Assembly: GCA_026996325.1 (NCBI GenBank)
Contig: JALWLU010000171.1
Location: forward strand, 1-35,752
DNA length: 35,752 nt
Source: Sulfurovum sp.
GTDB taxonomy: Bacteria; Campylobacterota; Campylobacteria; Campylobacterales; Sulfurovaceae
Direction of reading: 5' to 3'
Positions 7,615 to 17,026 of the stretch are shown one piece after another. Positions within the stretch are counted from its first letter, which is position 1. Each line of letters starts with the position of its first letter. Under the pieces are notes generated by a model, which was not told the origin of the DNA, searched no databases, and was given only the letters and a program-made list of their open reading frames with translations. The translations under genes and the position numbers were made by a program.

Positions 7615-8631
7615 CTATGCCTTCTGTGAGGATGCTTCGTCGGATTCATCCTCTTCCTCGTCTTCATCGGGCTTTTCGGGATTGACCGCTGCAACGATGA
7701 GAATGGAGACACCGTAGAGAATGACCAGCGGTGCAGCCATAAGCAGCTGTGTCAGAATATCCGGTGGTGTCAGCAGTGCCGCAATGAGGAAGATGATGAC
7801 GATGGCGTACTTGAAGAAATCCTTGAGGGTACGGTCTGTCACCAGCCCCAGCAGTGCGAGGAAATAGGCGAATACCGGCAGTTCGAACGCCAGCCCGAAG
7901 CCCAGCATGATTTTGGTGAAGAACCCGACATAATCCTCGATGTTGATCAGCGGGGTATAGAGGAAGGCCCCGAAGGTGATGAGGAATTGAAAACCAAACG
8001 GTGTGACGATGTAGTAAGCAAACATGACACCGACAAGGAACATGACAGACCCGCCGATGACAAAGGGGAGCACCATCTTCTTCTCATGGCTATAGAGCCC
8101 GGGCGCGACAAAGAGCCAGAGCTGGTAGAGAATATAGGGCATCGCCAGCAGCAGTGCTGCAAAGAAGGAGACTTTCAGGGCAACGAAGAAGGCACCGCCG
8201 ACCTGGTGGGTGGTGATCTGTCCGTTGAAGGTGTTGTGCGGCGAGAGGCCGTTGGAGCTGTTGTTCTCCATGTCCGAGAGCAGTTGTGTCAGCTCTTTGG
8301 CAGAGGCGGCAGCCTTTTGCAGCAGCTGTGCCAGCTTGCCGTTGGTCTCTTTGGAAGCTGCATCGAGATTTTTGCTCAACTCCGCAGCTGTTTTGGAAGG
8401 GAGTGAAACGGTGAGGTTCTGCTCCTCCTGCTTCATTTTCCAGGTCGCTTTGTCCTGCGATTCGATAATACGTCCGACCTGTACCAGCGCATCGTTGAGC
8501 GGCTGGGTGATCCATGTCAGTATCTGGTTGTGAAAGGTAAAGGTGACAATGAAGGCGATGAATACCGAAAGTACGGAGAGGCCAAGCCGCTTTCGCAGCT
8601 CTGCCAGGTGTGGACGAAGCTCTTCAAACAT
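7615..8631 (-). CDS. tatC: Sec-independent protein translocase TatC with enlarged first periplasmic loop
   Basis: A 338-residue inner-membrane receptor of the twin-arginine export pathway, binding RR signal peptides together with TatB. It has the conserved N-terminus HLAELRKRL, the LYSHEKKMVLPF segment with the Glu equivalent to E. coli Glu103, six predicted helices, the LLTPPDILTQ motif and an acidic C-terminal tail. The protein is about 80 residues longer than E. coli TatC (about 258). The excess lies between helix 1 (about 18-34) and helix 2 (about 145-165), where residues about 56-135 form a polar, Lys/Glu/Gln-rich and helical-looking stretch in the periplasm. The start overlaps the tatB stop by one base (TGATG), indicating coupling. 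Confidence 0.95.
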   Translation of the reverse strand: MFEELRPHLAELRKRLGLSVLSVFIAFIVTFTFHNQILTWITQPLNDALVQVGRIIESQDKATWKMKQEEQNLTVSLPSKTAAELSKNLDAASKETNGKLAQLLQKAAASAKELTQLLSDMENNSSNGLSPHNTFNGQITTHQVGGAFFVALKVSFFAALLLAMPYILYQLWLFVAPGLYSHEKKMVLPFVIGGSVMFLVGVMFAYYIVTPFGFQFLITFGAFLYTPLINIEDYVGFFTKIMLGFGLAFELPVFAYFLALLGLVTDRTLKDFFKYAIVIIFLIAALLTPPDILTQLLMAAPLVILYGVSILIVAAVNPEKPDEDEEEDESDEASSQKA

Positions 8632-9098
8632 CAGCTATCCCTCTTTTCATCTTCTGTTTGCATCGTTACTTCACTCGCATCTGTCGTTTTGAAGGTGCGC
8701 TCCTTTTTCTTCAGTGGAACACTCTCCATTTTGGGTTCGACCTGAACGGTAGGACGGTTTTCGTCTGCGTAGGGGCTGTTGTTCTTGGCAGGTACGGATG
8801 CGGGTTTCTCCTCGATAACGACAGGCTCGTCAAGAATATCGTCCATGGAGATGTTCTTGAAGCCCTGCAGCTCCTCGGTGGCACTGTCAAGCTGACGCTT
8901 GTAGCTCATCGCCTCCTCTTTGAGGTCTGCGATGCGCATCTCCTCTTCAAGTGAGCTTTTGGCTTCGTTGACGGTCTTCTTGACACTTTTGAACAATTTG
9001 GCAATCTGTACCATCGCTTCGGGAAGCTTGTCGGGCCCCAGAAAGAGAATGGCAATGACTGCAATGAGAAGTAATTCGGTAAATCCGATGCCAAACAT
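8631..9098 (-). CDS. tatB: Sec-independent protein translocase TatB
   Basis: A 155-residue single-span membrane protein. The N-terminus MFGIGFTELLLIAVIAILFL followed by GPDKLPEA is the classic TatA/B hinge. An amphipathic helix (about 22-45) and a long charged coiled segment (45-80) follow, ending in a disordered acidic/Pro tail. The length and the Glu in GFTELL point to TatB rather than TatA. Gene order hemW-tatB-tatC-queA supports the assignment. It starts 38 bases after hemW ends and overlaps tatC by one base. No tatA gene lies in the window. Confidence 0.93.
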   Translation of the reverse strand: MFGIGFTELLLIAVIAILFLGPDKLPEAMVQIAKLFKSVKKTVNEAKSSLEEEMRIADLKEEAMSYKRQLDSATEELQGFKNISMDDILDEPVVIEEKPASVPAKNNSPYADENRPTVQVEPKMESVPLKKKERTFKTTDASEVTMQTEDEKRDS

Positions 9099-9136
9099 AC
9101 GCTGCCTTCGTAATAGAGTGGGGGTATTTTAACAAA

Positions 9137-10192
9137 TTATCCTAAAAGGTAGAGCGCAAGAGCATCAGCGATGAAGAATTCGGGGTTGTAAAAACGCCCT
9201 GCGTTTTGGGTCAGTTTCCTCTCTGCAACGAGCGTATGGGCACGTTCATGGTAGGCTTTGGGCAGGATTGTTGCATCTATACCCACACGGCTGCGCAGTC
9301 CAAGAAAGATCGCTTCGGTAAGCAGGTCATTTTGACTGAGGTGCTCCTCTTCTGTTTTCAACGGGTTAGCGATGTAGGCTTCGATACCGCTTTGGGGGTA
9401 GAAGCGGGTGTTTTTCAGAAAACCGACTGCACCGGCACCGGCACCGATGTAGTCTCTAAGTTCCCAGTAGCCAAGGTTGTGACGGCTTTGCCAGGTGCCG
9501 AAGTTGGAGATTTCGTAGTGGTCAAAGCCGTGCGCTTTGATCTGCTCGGCAACGAAGAAGGCGAGGGTGTCGTCCTCCTGGCGTACCTGCGGGGTAGCGG
9601 CGAACTTCGTACCGCTTTCGATGGTCAGTTCGTAAGCGGAGAGGTGATCGATGGGGAGTGAAAAGGCGGTTTCTATGTCTCTTTCAAGCAGTGCCTGCGT
9701 ATCGCCGCTGTAGTTGTAGATGAGGTCGAGTGAGAGATGCCCAAAACCCAATGCATGGGCATTCAGCAGAGCCTCTTTGGCCTGTTCCGGAGAATGGGCA
9801 CGGTTGAGGGCTTTCAGTTTGTCCGCATCGAAGCTCTGCACACCGAAACTGACGCGGTTGACACCAAGCTGCTTCATTCCAGAAAGCCAGCTCTCTGTCG
9901 CTGAGTTGGGGTTGGCTTCAGTGGTGATCTCGGCATCTTCAGCCAGGTAGGGGGAGAGTAGTTCGAAGAGGGGTGCATAGAGCTCAGGCGCGACGGTGGA
10001 GGGGGTACCGCCGCCGATGAAGAGGGTTTCGATGCTGCCCTTTTGGGCATCAAAGCGTTCGAGTTCGAAGCAGAGCTGCTTTTTCAGAGCCTGCATATAT
10101 GCCCGGCGGGTATCGAACTTGTCGACATAGGAGTTGAAGCTGCAGTAGTGGCATTTGGAGTCACAGTAGGGGATGTGCAGATAGGCTAACAA
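9137..10192 (-). CDS. hemW: HemW-like radical SAM protein (putative heme chaperone)
   Basis: A 351-residue radical SAM protein of the HemN-like/HemW family. The N-terminus LHIPYCDSKCHYCSFNSY contains the CX3CX2C iron-sulfur motif (Cys10, Cys14, Cys17) followed by CSF, typical of HemW instead of the true HemN. Further family motifs are LFIGGGTPS, ITTEANPNS, VNRVSFGVQSF and DHYEISNF. HemW binds heme and is thought to insert it into respiratory proteins; older annotations call it oxygen-independent coproporphyrinogen III oxidase. The start is TTG at 10192, chosen because LAYLHIPYC is the conserved N-terminus. It is the first gene of the minus-strand run leading into tatBC, and is divergent from rppH. 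Confidence 0.92.
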   Translation of the reverse strand: MLAYLHIPYCDSKCHYCSFNSYVDKFDTRRAYMQALKKQLCFELERFDAQKGSIETLFIGGGTPSTVAPELYAPLFELLSPYLAEDAEITTEANPNSATESWLSGMKQLGVNRVSFGVQSFDADKLKALNRAHSPEQAKEALLNAHALGFGHLSLDLIYNYSGDTQALLERDIETAFSLPIDHLSAYELTIESGTKFAATPQVRQEDDTLAFFVAEQIKAHGFDHYEISNFGTWQSRHNLGYWELRDYIGAGAGAVGFLKNTRFYPQSGIEAYIANPLKTEEEHLSQNDLLTEAIFLGLRSRVGIDATILPKAYHERAHTLVAERKLTQNAGRFYNPEFFIADALALYLLG

Positions 10193-10230
10193 AATGGCTC
10201 GCTTTCATTCGTCTGTAATCGTATTTTAGA

Positions 10231-10236
10231 TAGAAT
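10231..10236 (+). promoter_or_regulatory. Possible -10 element for the rppH-lysC-hobA-holB run
   Basis: TAGAAT preceded by ATTTTAGA sits in the 112-base divergent gap between hemW and rppH, about 70 bases before the rppH ATG. The same T-rich GATAGAAT pattern recurs before tlyA (17589-17596). Confidence 0.35.
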
Positions 10237-10304
10237 CATATCAGAAATTTCAGAGCAAGTCTCTAAATATTAGTGTCAAAATTTACCGAAGATGAGTGTG
10301 AAGT

Positions 10305-10778
10305 ATGCAAAAGAAAAAGCGTTATCGCCCAAACGTTGCAGCGGTCATACTCTCTCCAAAATATCCGGAAAAGTGCGAGTTTTTCATCGCCCACCGCAGT
10401 GATATCAAGAATGCCTGGCAGTTTCCCCAAGGGGGGATAGACGAAGGGGAGACGCCGCAGGAGGCGTTACGCAGGGAGCTGCTTGAAGAGATAGGATGTA
10501 ATGACATCGAAATACTCGGAGAGTTCCCGGAGTGGATCACCTACGACTTCCCCAAAGTGGCCAGAGGCAAGTGCTACCCTTTTGACGGACAGACGCAGAA
10601 GTACTTTCTCGTCCGCCTCAAGGAGGATGCCAAGATCGACCTCAAAGCGTTTGAGATACCGGAATTTGAAGAGTATGAGTTCGTTGAATACGAAGAGTTG
10701 TTCAAGCGTGTGACCTACTTTAAACGCAAAGTTTATCGGAAGGTGATCGATTATTTTATGCAGCAAGGATTGATATAG
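10305..10778 (+). CDS. rppH: RNA pyrophosphohydrolase (Nudix hydrolase)
   Basis: A 157-residue Nudix protein that removes pyrophosphate from 5'-triphosphorylated or NpnN-capped RNA and dinucleoside polyphosphates. It starts [18 protein letters not shown], as in RppH/NudH of this group. The complete Nudix box begins at Gly43 ([17 protein letters not shown], then LEEIG). WQFPQGG directly precedes the box, as in RppH. The C-terminal [14 protein letters not shown] helix is also family-like. The stop is separated from the lysC start by a single base, so lysC is translationally coupled. The Campylobacter homologue (around Cj0581) occupies the same place next to lysC. Confidence 0.93.
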   Translation: MQKKKRYRPNVAAVILSPKYPEKCEFFIAHRSDIKNAWQFPQGGIDEGETPQEALRRELLEEIGCNDIEILGEFPEWITYDFPKVARGKCYPFDGQTQKYFLVRLKEDAKIDLKAFEIPEFEEYEFVEYEELFKRVTYFKRKVYRKVIDYFMQQGLI

Positions 10779-10779
10779 A

Positions 10780-11985
10780 ATGTTAGTGGTACAGAAATAT
10801 GGCGGAACGAGTGTCGGTGACCTCGACCGCATCGAAAATGTCGCCAACCGTGTCGCCAAGGCGCGTGACGAGGGCAAGGACCTTGTCGTGGTCGTCTCGG
10901 CGATGAGCGGTGAGACCAACAAGCTCATCTCCTACGCCGAGCACTTTACGAAGCAGCCGGCAAAAAAAGAGATGGACATGCTGCTTAGCTCCGGAGAGCG
11001 CGTCACAGCGGCACTGCTCTCCATTGCGTTGCAGGCAAAGGGCTACGATGCCGTTGCGATGACGGGACGCCAGGCGGGTATCGTCACTGATGACCTGCAC
11101 ACCTATGCACGTATCGAGAAGATCGACCCAAGCGCGATGCAAAAGGCCATTAGTGAAGGCAAGATCGTTATCGTCGCCGGTTTCCAGGGGGTTAACAAAG
11201 ACGGTTCTGTCACGACACTCGGACGCGGCGGTTCGGACCTTTCGGCTGTGGCGCTGGCAGGTGCATTGCAGGCAGACCAGTGTGAGATCTACTCCGATGT
11301 CGACGGTATCTACACGACAGATCCGCGCATCGAGCCCAAAGCGAAGAAACTTGACACTATCAGCTACGACGAGATGCTTGAACTCTCGAGCCTTGGAGCG
11401 AAAGTACTGCAGAACCGTTCGGTGGAGCTTGCCAAAAAGCTGGGAGTTAAGCTCTATGCCAAGAGCAGCTTTACGGAGAATGAAGGAACATTAATTACAG
11501 AGGAGACGGAAAATATGGAAGAGGTACTGGTAAGCGGTGTGGTGCTTGACAAGAATCAGGCGAGAGTGACCCTCAGAGGGGTTTCGGACAGACCTGGCAT
11601 TGCAGCAGAAATCTTCACCAAACTGGCAGAAGAGAATATCAATGTCGATATGATCATCCAGAATGTCGGTACAGACGGCAAGACGAATCTCGGCTTTACC
11701 GTTCCCCAGAGTGAGTTGGAGAATGCAAAGCGTGTGGTTGCATCGTTTGACCACGATATCGAGGGTGCCGACTATGACGAGAATGTCTGCAAGGTATCCG
11801 TCGTCGGTGTGGGGATGAAATCCCACTCGGGCGTGGCGGCAAAGGCATTCAACGCACTTGCCGAGAACAATATCAACATCCAGATGATCTCCACTTCGGA
11901 GATCAAGGTTTCGATGATTATCGACGAAAAGTACGGCGAACTGGCTATTCGCACGCTTCACGAAGCCTACGAACTGGACAAGTAA
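10780..11985 (+). CDS. lysC: Aspartate kinase
   Basis: A 401-residue aspartokinase, the first enzyme of the aspartate family (lysine, diaminopimelate, threonine, methionine). The N-terminal kinase domain (about 1-240) has KYGGTSVGD, the VVVVSAMSGETN segment, and TLGRGGSDLSAVALA for nucleotide and aspartate binding. Two ACT regulatory domains follow (about 260-330 and 340-401). These contain VTLRGVSDRPGIAAEIF, VDMIIQNVG and NIQMISTSEIKVS, so allosteric control by lysine or threonine is expected. An in-frame ATG at 11515 (Met246) is preceded by GAGGAG at 11500-11505 with 9 bases spacing. This could start a separate 156-residue ACT subunit, as in Bacillus and Corynebacterium. The gap to hobA is 6 bases. 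Confidence 0.97.
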   Translation: MLVVQKYGGTSVGDLDRIENVANRVAKARDEGKDLVVVVSAMSGETNKLISYAEHFTKQPAKKEMDMLLSSGERVTAALLSIALQAKGYDAVAMTGRQAGIVTDDLHTYARIEKIDPSAMQKAISEGKIVIVAGFQGVNKDGSVTTLGRGGSDLSAVALAGALQADQCEIYSDVDGIYTTDPRIEPKAKKLDTISYDEMLELSSLGAKVLQNRSVELAKKLGVKLYAKSSFTENEGTLITEETENMEEVLVSGVVLDKNQARVTLRGVSDRPGIAAEIFTKLAEENINVDMIIQNVGTDGKTNLGFTVPQSELENAKRVVASFDHDIEGADYDENVCKVSVVGVGMKSHSGVAAKAFNALAENNINIQMISTSEIKVSMIIDEKYGELAIRTLHEAYELDK

Positions 11986-11991
11986 AAGACC

Positions 11992-12537
11992 GTGCAGCAG
12001 CTTCTGAAGTGGACACTGGAGACGATCCGTGAGGAGGACTGCTTCTCGTGGATGGAGGAGCACCGCTACGAGTGGGCGCCGCTTGTCAAAAGTGCCATCG
12101 ACCAAATCCTTGAAGGCAAAACGGTACTGCTGCTGACAGATGTTCCGCGCAAGTGGTTCGGGAAGTATGTGCTCGAGCATATCAACGATACAACCAAGAA
12201 CCGTCCGCTGCTTCCGGTCTTCCCTATGGCGAAGATGTATCCCGCTTTAGGGACGCTAACCTCTAATCAGGAGCTTGAACTCTTCGAAGATATGCTCGAA
12301 CTCGCCTACCCCAACGGCTACTTCATCTGGTACATCGGCAAAGGTGACCACCCTTTTACAAAACTTGCCTTCCGCTGTAACGACAGCTTTCTGTGGCTGA
12401 TGGACGAAGAGGTGGAGAACAGTTTTCTGCTTCGAAGCAGTGACGAAATGCTCGACATCAAACTGCTGCAGCTATACAAACTCTTCGACCGGACACTCTC
12501 GGAGTCACTCTTTGGAGAGCTTGACCTTGAATCCTGA
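11992..12537 (+). CDS. hobA: HobA, DnaA-binding initiation regulator
   Basis: A 181-residue protein matching HobA of Helicobacter and Campylobacter, the SIS-fold tetramer that binds DnaA domain I/II and promotes its assembly at oriC (functional homologue of DiaA). Recognisable features are the W-rich N-terminus, the segment ILEGKTVLLLTDVPRKWFGKY, NRPLLPVF and the C-terminal SFLWLMDEE followed by KLLQLYKLFDRTL. The length equals that of H. pylori HobA (about 180). The start is GTG at 11992, six bases after lysC. The 3' end overlaps the start of the delta-prime gene. Its position between lysC and holB is the same as in Campylobacter. Confidence 0.9.
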   Translation: MQQLLKWTLETIREEDCFSWMEEHRYEWAPLVKSAIDQILEGKTVLLLTDVPRKWFGKYVLEHINDTTKNRPLLPVFPMAKMYPALGTLTSNQELELFEDMLELAYPNGYFIWYIGKGDHPFTKLAFRCNDSFLWLMDEEVENSFLLRSSDEMLDIKLLQLYKLFDRTLSESLFGELDLES

Positions 12538-13165
12538 CCTTACGCTTCGCAGCCAGGTACTCATCAGCAGCGACATCGAGAGTACTGTCGAGCAGTTGCG
12601 AAAGTTCAAAAGGAACGAACGTATTGTCGAGATATGTAAGCTCGACCCAAAGGATGATACATTCAAGGTCGAGGATGCCAAACTCGCCATCGAAAAAGCC
12701 TACCTTGCCAGCGAAGAGATCACCGTCATCATTCTGGCAGCAAAGAGTTTCTCTCCAATAGTACAGAACAAACTCCTCAAGGTGATCGAGGAACCGCCAA
12801 AGAACAAGGAGTTCATCCTTGTAACTGCGAGCAAGGCGACCATTCTTCCTACGATCCGTTCACGTCTGCCTATCAAGGTGCTTTCGCAAACGGTAGAGGA
12901 GGATGTGCTTGGGATCGATGTGGCACAGCTTAGCCTTGCAGGGGTCTATGACTTTGTACAGACGCACAAACGTACCGATGCCAAGCGTATGAAGCGTCTA
13001 GTGGAGCGCATCGTAAAAACGGCCATAGCTTCCGAAAGGTTCGATCTGGACGAAAAGACGCTCAAACTCTTCTCCGATGCCTATGTCGCGCTCGATGTCG
13101 GCTCCCCGCCACAATTTGTGCTTAATACACTGCTTCTGAAACTGCTTGCCAAAAAGCGAAAGTAG
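12527..13165 (+). CDS. holB: DNA polymerase III subunit delta-prime (short epsilonproteobacterial form)
   Basis: A clamp-loader subunit of about 212 residues. It contains NKLLKVIEEPPKNKEFILV and TILPTIRSRLP, the conserved sensor and SRC-like region of clamp-loader ATPases. There is no Walker A motif, as expected for delta-prime. Members in this phylum are short (about 200 residues) compared with E. coli HolB (334). No ATG exists near the likely start. TTG at 12527 is chosen because GGAG (12513-12516) lies 10 bases upstream, giving an 11-base overlap with hobA; TTG at 12521 is an alternative. It is cytoplasmic and part of the replisome clamp loader. Confidence 0.85.
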   Translation: MNPDLTLRSQVLISSDIESTVEQLRKFKRNERIVEICKLDPKDDTFKVEDAKLAIEKAYLASEEITVIILAAKSFSPIVQNKLLKVIEEPPKNKEFILVTASKATILPTIRSRLPIKVLSQTVEEDVLGIDVAQLSLAGVYDFVQTHKRTDAKRMKRLVERIVKTAIASERFDLDEKTLKLFSDAYVALDVGSPPQFVLNTLLLKLLAKKRK

Positions 13166-13196
13166 TGCTGTTTAGTATGATCGTTAATATTTATAC

Positions 13197-13202
13197 TATA
13201 AT
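13197..13202 (+). promoter_or_regulatory. TATAAT -10 element upstream of the structured element
   Basis: A perfect TATAAT, preceded by the AT-rich stretch TTAATATTTATAC, lies 28 bases before the long inverted repeat at 13231. A transcript from it would start near 13209 and include the whole hairpin. A second, weaker box (GATAAT, 13333-13338) lies after the hairpin and closer to the DUF805 gene. Confidence 0.45.
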
Positions 13203-13230
13203 ATCCCAACTGATATCCATGAGAAGTATC

Positions 13231-13314
13231 GGTTTCACTCGATAGCTCTGGCAGATGCAAATGGCAAAGCCACCCTACGGGCTGAGTGCATCTTTGTCGC
13301 CATCGAGTGAAACC
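13231..13314 (+). ncRNA. Unassigned structured element (possible leader RNA or small RNA)
   Basis: An 84-base element framed by a perfect 13-bp inverted repeat: GGTTTCACTCGAT (13231-13243) and ATCGAGTGAAACC (13302-13314). Inside is a second perfect 7-bp pair AGATGCA (13253-13259) with TGCATCT (13287-13293), enclosing the short stems TGGC-AAA-GCCA (13262-13272) and CCC-TAC-GGG (13273-13281). It is not followed by a T-tract, so it is not an ordinary terminator. It lies between a TATAAT box and the DUF805 gene. Similarity to known riboswitches was considered (c-di-GMP-I, TPP, cobalamin), but their core motifs are incomplete. A mobile palindromic repeat is the main alternative. Confidence 0.5.
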
Positions 13315-13360
13315 TGCGTAGTATATTGTTTGGATAATTTTATGTGCAAGGAGCATAACG

Positions 13361-13879
13361 ATGTTAAAAGTCTATTTTGGCCAGTGGCGTGACGGACGCT
13401 TGAAGCGCCTGCCCTATCTTGGGTACTATGTTTTGCTGATCTTCCTGATGATGCTGCTCATTGGTGGTGTGATTATGGCTGCGGGTGCTGCCGAGAGTAT
13501 GATGGGTATGGATGTCGCGGCGGTTCAGGCGATGCTCATAGCGAAGTTCGGTATGGTGATGATCTTTGCGGTCTCTCTTTTTATGATCGCTATGGGAGTA
13601 GCCAATGTCAACATCATGGCAAAGCGTATCCGTGATATGGGGCTTCCTGCCTGGTGGACGATTCTCGGGATCATCGTTGTCTCCATAGCGTTGAATCTGC
13701 TCTTCCCTGTCCAGGAAGTTTCGGTTGCCACTGCCGTGGTTGACAACGGCGGTATGCCTTCGGCCTCCTTTGCCGCACACGGTACGACAGCGGGATGGAT
13801 CACCCAGCTTTACGATACGCTTATATTCCTCGCTCTGGTGATGATTCCCAGCGACTTTTTCAAAAAAAGCGTGGTGTAG
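13361..13879 (+). CDS. DUF805 family membrane protein
   Basis: A 172-residue integral membrane protein with about four hydrophobic helices (about 20-45, 62-84, 98-117 and 147-166). It contains the DUF805 hallmark NIMAKRIRDMGLPAWW (about 87-102), equivalent to the ARRLHD-G-WW motif of the family. The cytoplasmic N-terminus YFGQWRDGRLKR resembles the F-GR-R start of other members. The function of the family is unknown; members are small inner-membrane proteins. A strong AAGGAG ribosome binding site sits 7 bases before the ATG. The stop codon is 9 bases before folP and overlaps the folP ribosome binding site, so the two are probably co-transcribed. I recall no counterpart at this position in Campylobacter. 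Confidence 0.75.
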   Translation: MLKVYFGQWRDGRLKRLPYLGYYVLLIFLMMLLIGGVIMAAGAAESMMGMDVAAVQAMLIAKFGMVMIFAVSLFMIAMGVANVNIMAKRIRDMGLPAWWTILGIIVVSIALNLLFPVQEVSVATAVVDNGGMPSASFAAHGTTAGWITQLYDTLIFLALVMIPSDFFKKSVV

Positions 13880-13888
13880 GAGATTTCA

Positions 13889-15028
13889 ATGCAGCTCTAC
13901 AGGCTGGGGGACCTCTCCGATACCAGAGCCCTGCTCAAAAAGCTTGGTGTAGAAAGCGGCGGCATTGCCATTATGTCCAAAAAGATGGAGCTGCTCTGCT
14001 TTTACGTTAAAGGTCTGCGTACACCTGCGGCGAATATTCTCAAGCAGGATGCGCTGAGTATCGGTGCCGAGCTTGCGGTGCCCGGCGGTGTGATCACCTG
14101 TGAAAAGGAGCACTTCGACTGCATTCTCATCGGGACACGCAAACACATGGAGATCCTCTCTCGCAAAGAGCTTGCACAGCCCTTTGGCCTCAAAACACTT
14201 GCCAAAGAACTCAAAGCGTTTCTACATCCTGTCACCTTCCCTGTACGTATTATGGGTGTCATCAACGCAAACGAGGACAGTTTCTATTCCGGGAGCCGTT
14301 TTCAGGCAAATGATGCCATAGCACGTATTGAGACGATGATCGAAGAGGGTGCGCAGATCATCGACATAGGTGCTGTCTCCTCCCGCCCGGGTGCCGCGCC
14401 GGTCGATGCCAAAACGGAGCTGGCACGCATCCGGCCGATCTGCGATGCCATCAAAGGTTCGAAGCTCTATGAGAAGGCTCTCTTCTCCGTTGACAGCTAC
14501 AGCCCCGAAGTGGTCGCCTATGCACTTCAGAGTGGTTTTGGACTTGTCAATGACATTACCGGCGCTTCCGACGAGAGGCTCGTGGCGCTGGCGGCAGAAT
14601 ATGGTGCCAAGTACTGCATGATGCACATGCAGGGTACGCCGCAGACGATGCAGAAAAACCCTGCCTACAAAGATGTGACAGCACAGGTGAGTGCCTTTTT
14701 CAAGGAGCGCATTGCCAAAGCGGAGTCGTTGGGGATGAAACGGGAGAATATCATTCTGGATGTGGGGATCGGTTTTGGCAAGACGCTCGAGCACAACCTC
14801 ACGCTCATCAAGAACCTGCGCCACTTTACCCACTTTGGGTGTGAAGTGCTCATCGGTGCCAGCCGCAAGTCGATGATAGACAAGATTGTTCCCACACCGG
14901 TAGAAGAGCGTCTGCCCGGAACCCTTGCACTGCACCTCAAAGCGGTAGAGAACGGTGCAAGTATCGTACGCTGTCATGATGTGGCAGAACACGCCCAGGC
15001 ACTTGAAGTGTGGCAGGCACTGCATTGA
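13889..15028 (+). CDS. folP: Dihydropteroate synthase with N-terminal extension
   Basis: A 379-residue enzyme condensing 6-hydroxymethyl-dihydropterin pyrophosphate with para-aminobenzoate to give dihydropteroate. The catalytic TIM barrel occupies about residues 112-379, with VRIMGVINANEDSFYSGSR (the pterin-pyrophosphate loop), IIDIGAVSSRPGA, LVNDITGASD, MMHMQGTP, DVGIGFGKT and IGASRKSMI. The first 110 residues are an additional domain absent from E. coli FolP (282 residues) but present in Helicobacter and Campylobacter FolP (about 380-390). The function of this domain is not known to me. A TAGGAG ribosome binding site overlaps the end of the DUF805 gene. ligA follows after 30 bases, as in Campylobacter. 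Confidence 0.95.
   Translation: MQLYRLGDLSDTRALLKKLGVESGGIAIMSKKMELLCFYVKGLRTPAANILKQDALSIGAELAVPGGVITCEKEHFDCILIGTRKHMEILSRKELAQPFGLKTLAKELKAFLHPVTFPVRIMGVINANEDSFYSGSRFQANDAIARIETMIEEGAQIIDIGAVSSRPGAAPVDAKTELARIRPICDAIKGSKLYEKALFSVDSYSPEVVAYALQSGFGLVNDITGASDERLVALAAEYGAKYCMMHMQGTPQTMQKNPAYKDVTAQVSAFFKERIAKAESLGMKRENIILDVGIGFGKTLEHNLTLIKNLRHFTHFGCEVLIGASRKSMIDKIVPTPVEERLPGTLALHLKAVENGASIVRCHDVAEHAQALEVWQALH

Positions 15029-17026
<1,998 letters not shown>

Noticed and set aside
13231-13314. c-di-GMP-I, TPP or cobalamin riboswitch
   Set aside because: Fragments such as GCAAAGCC and CTACGGGCTGAG resemble parts of these classes, but the other obligatory core motifs and helices are missing, so no known class is assigned.
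13231-13314. Rho-independent terminator of the holB operon
   Set aside because: There is no T-tract after the stem, and the internal region is far too long and structured for a simple terminator loop.
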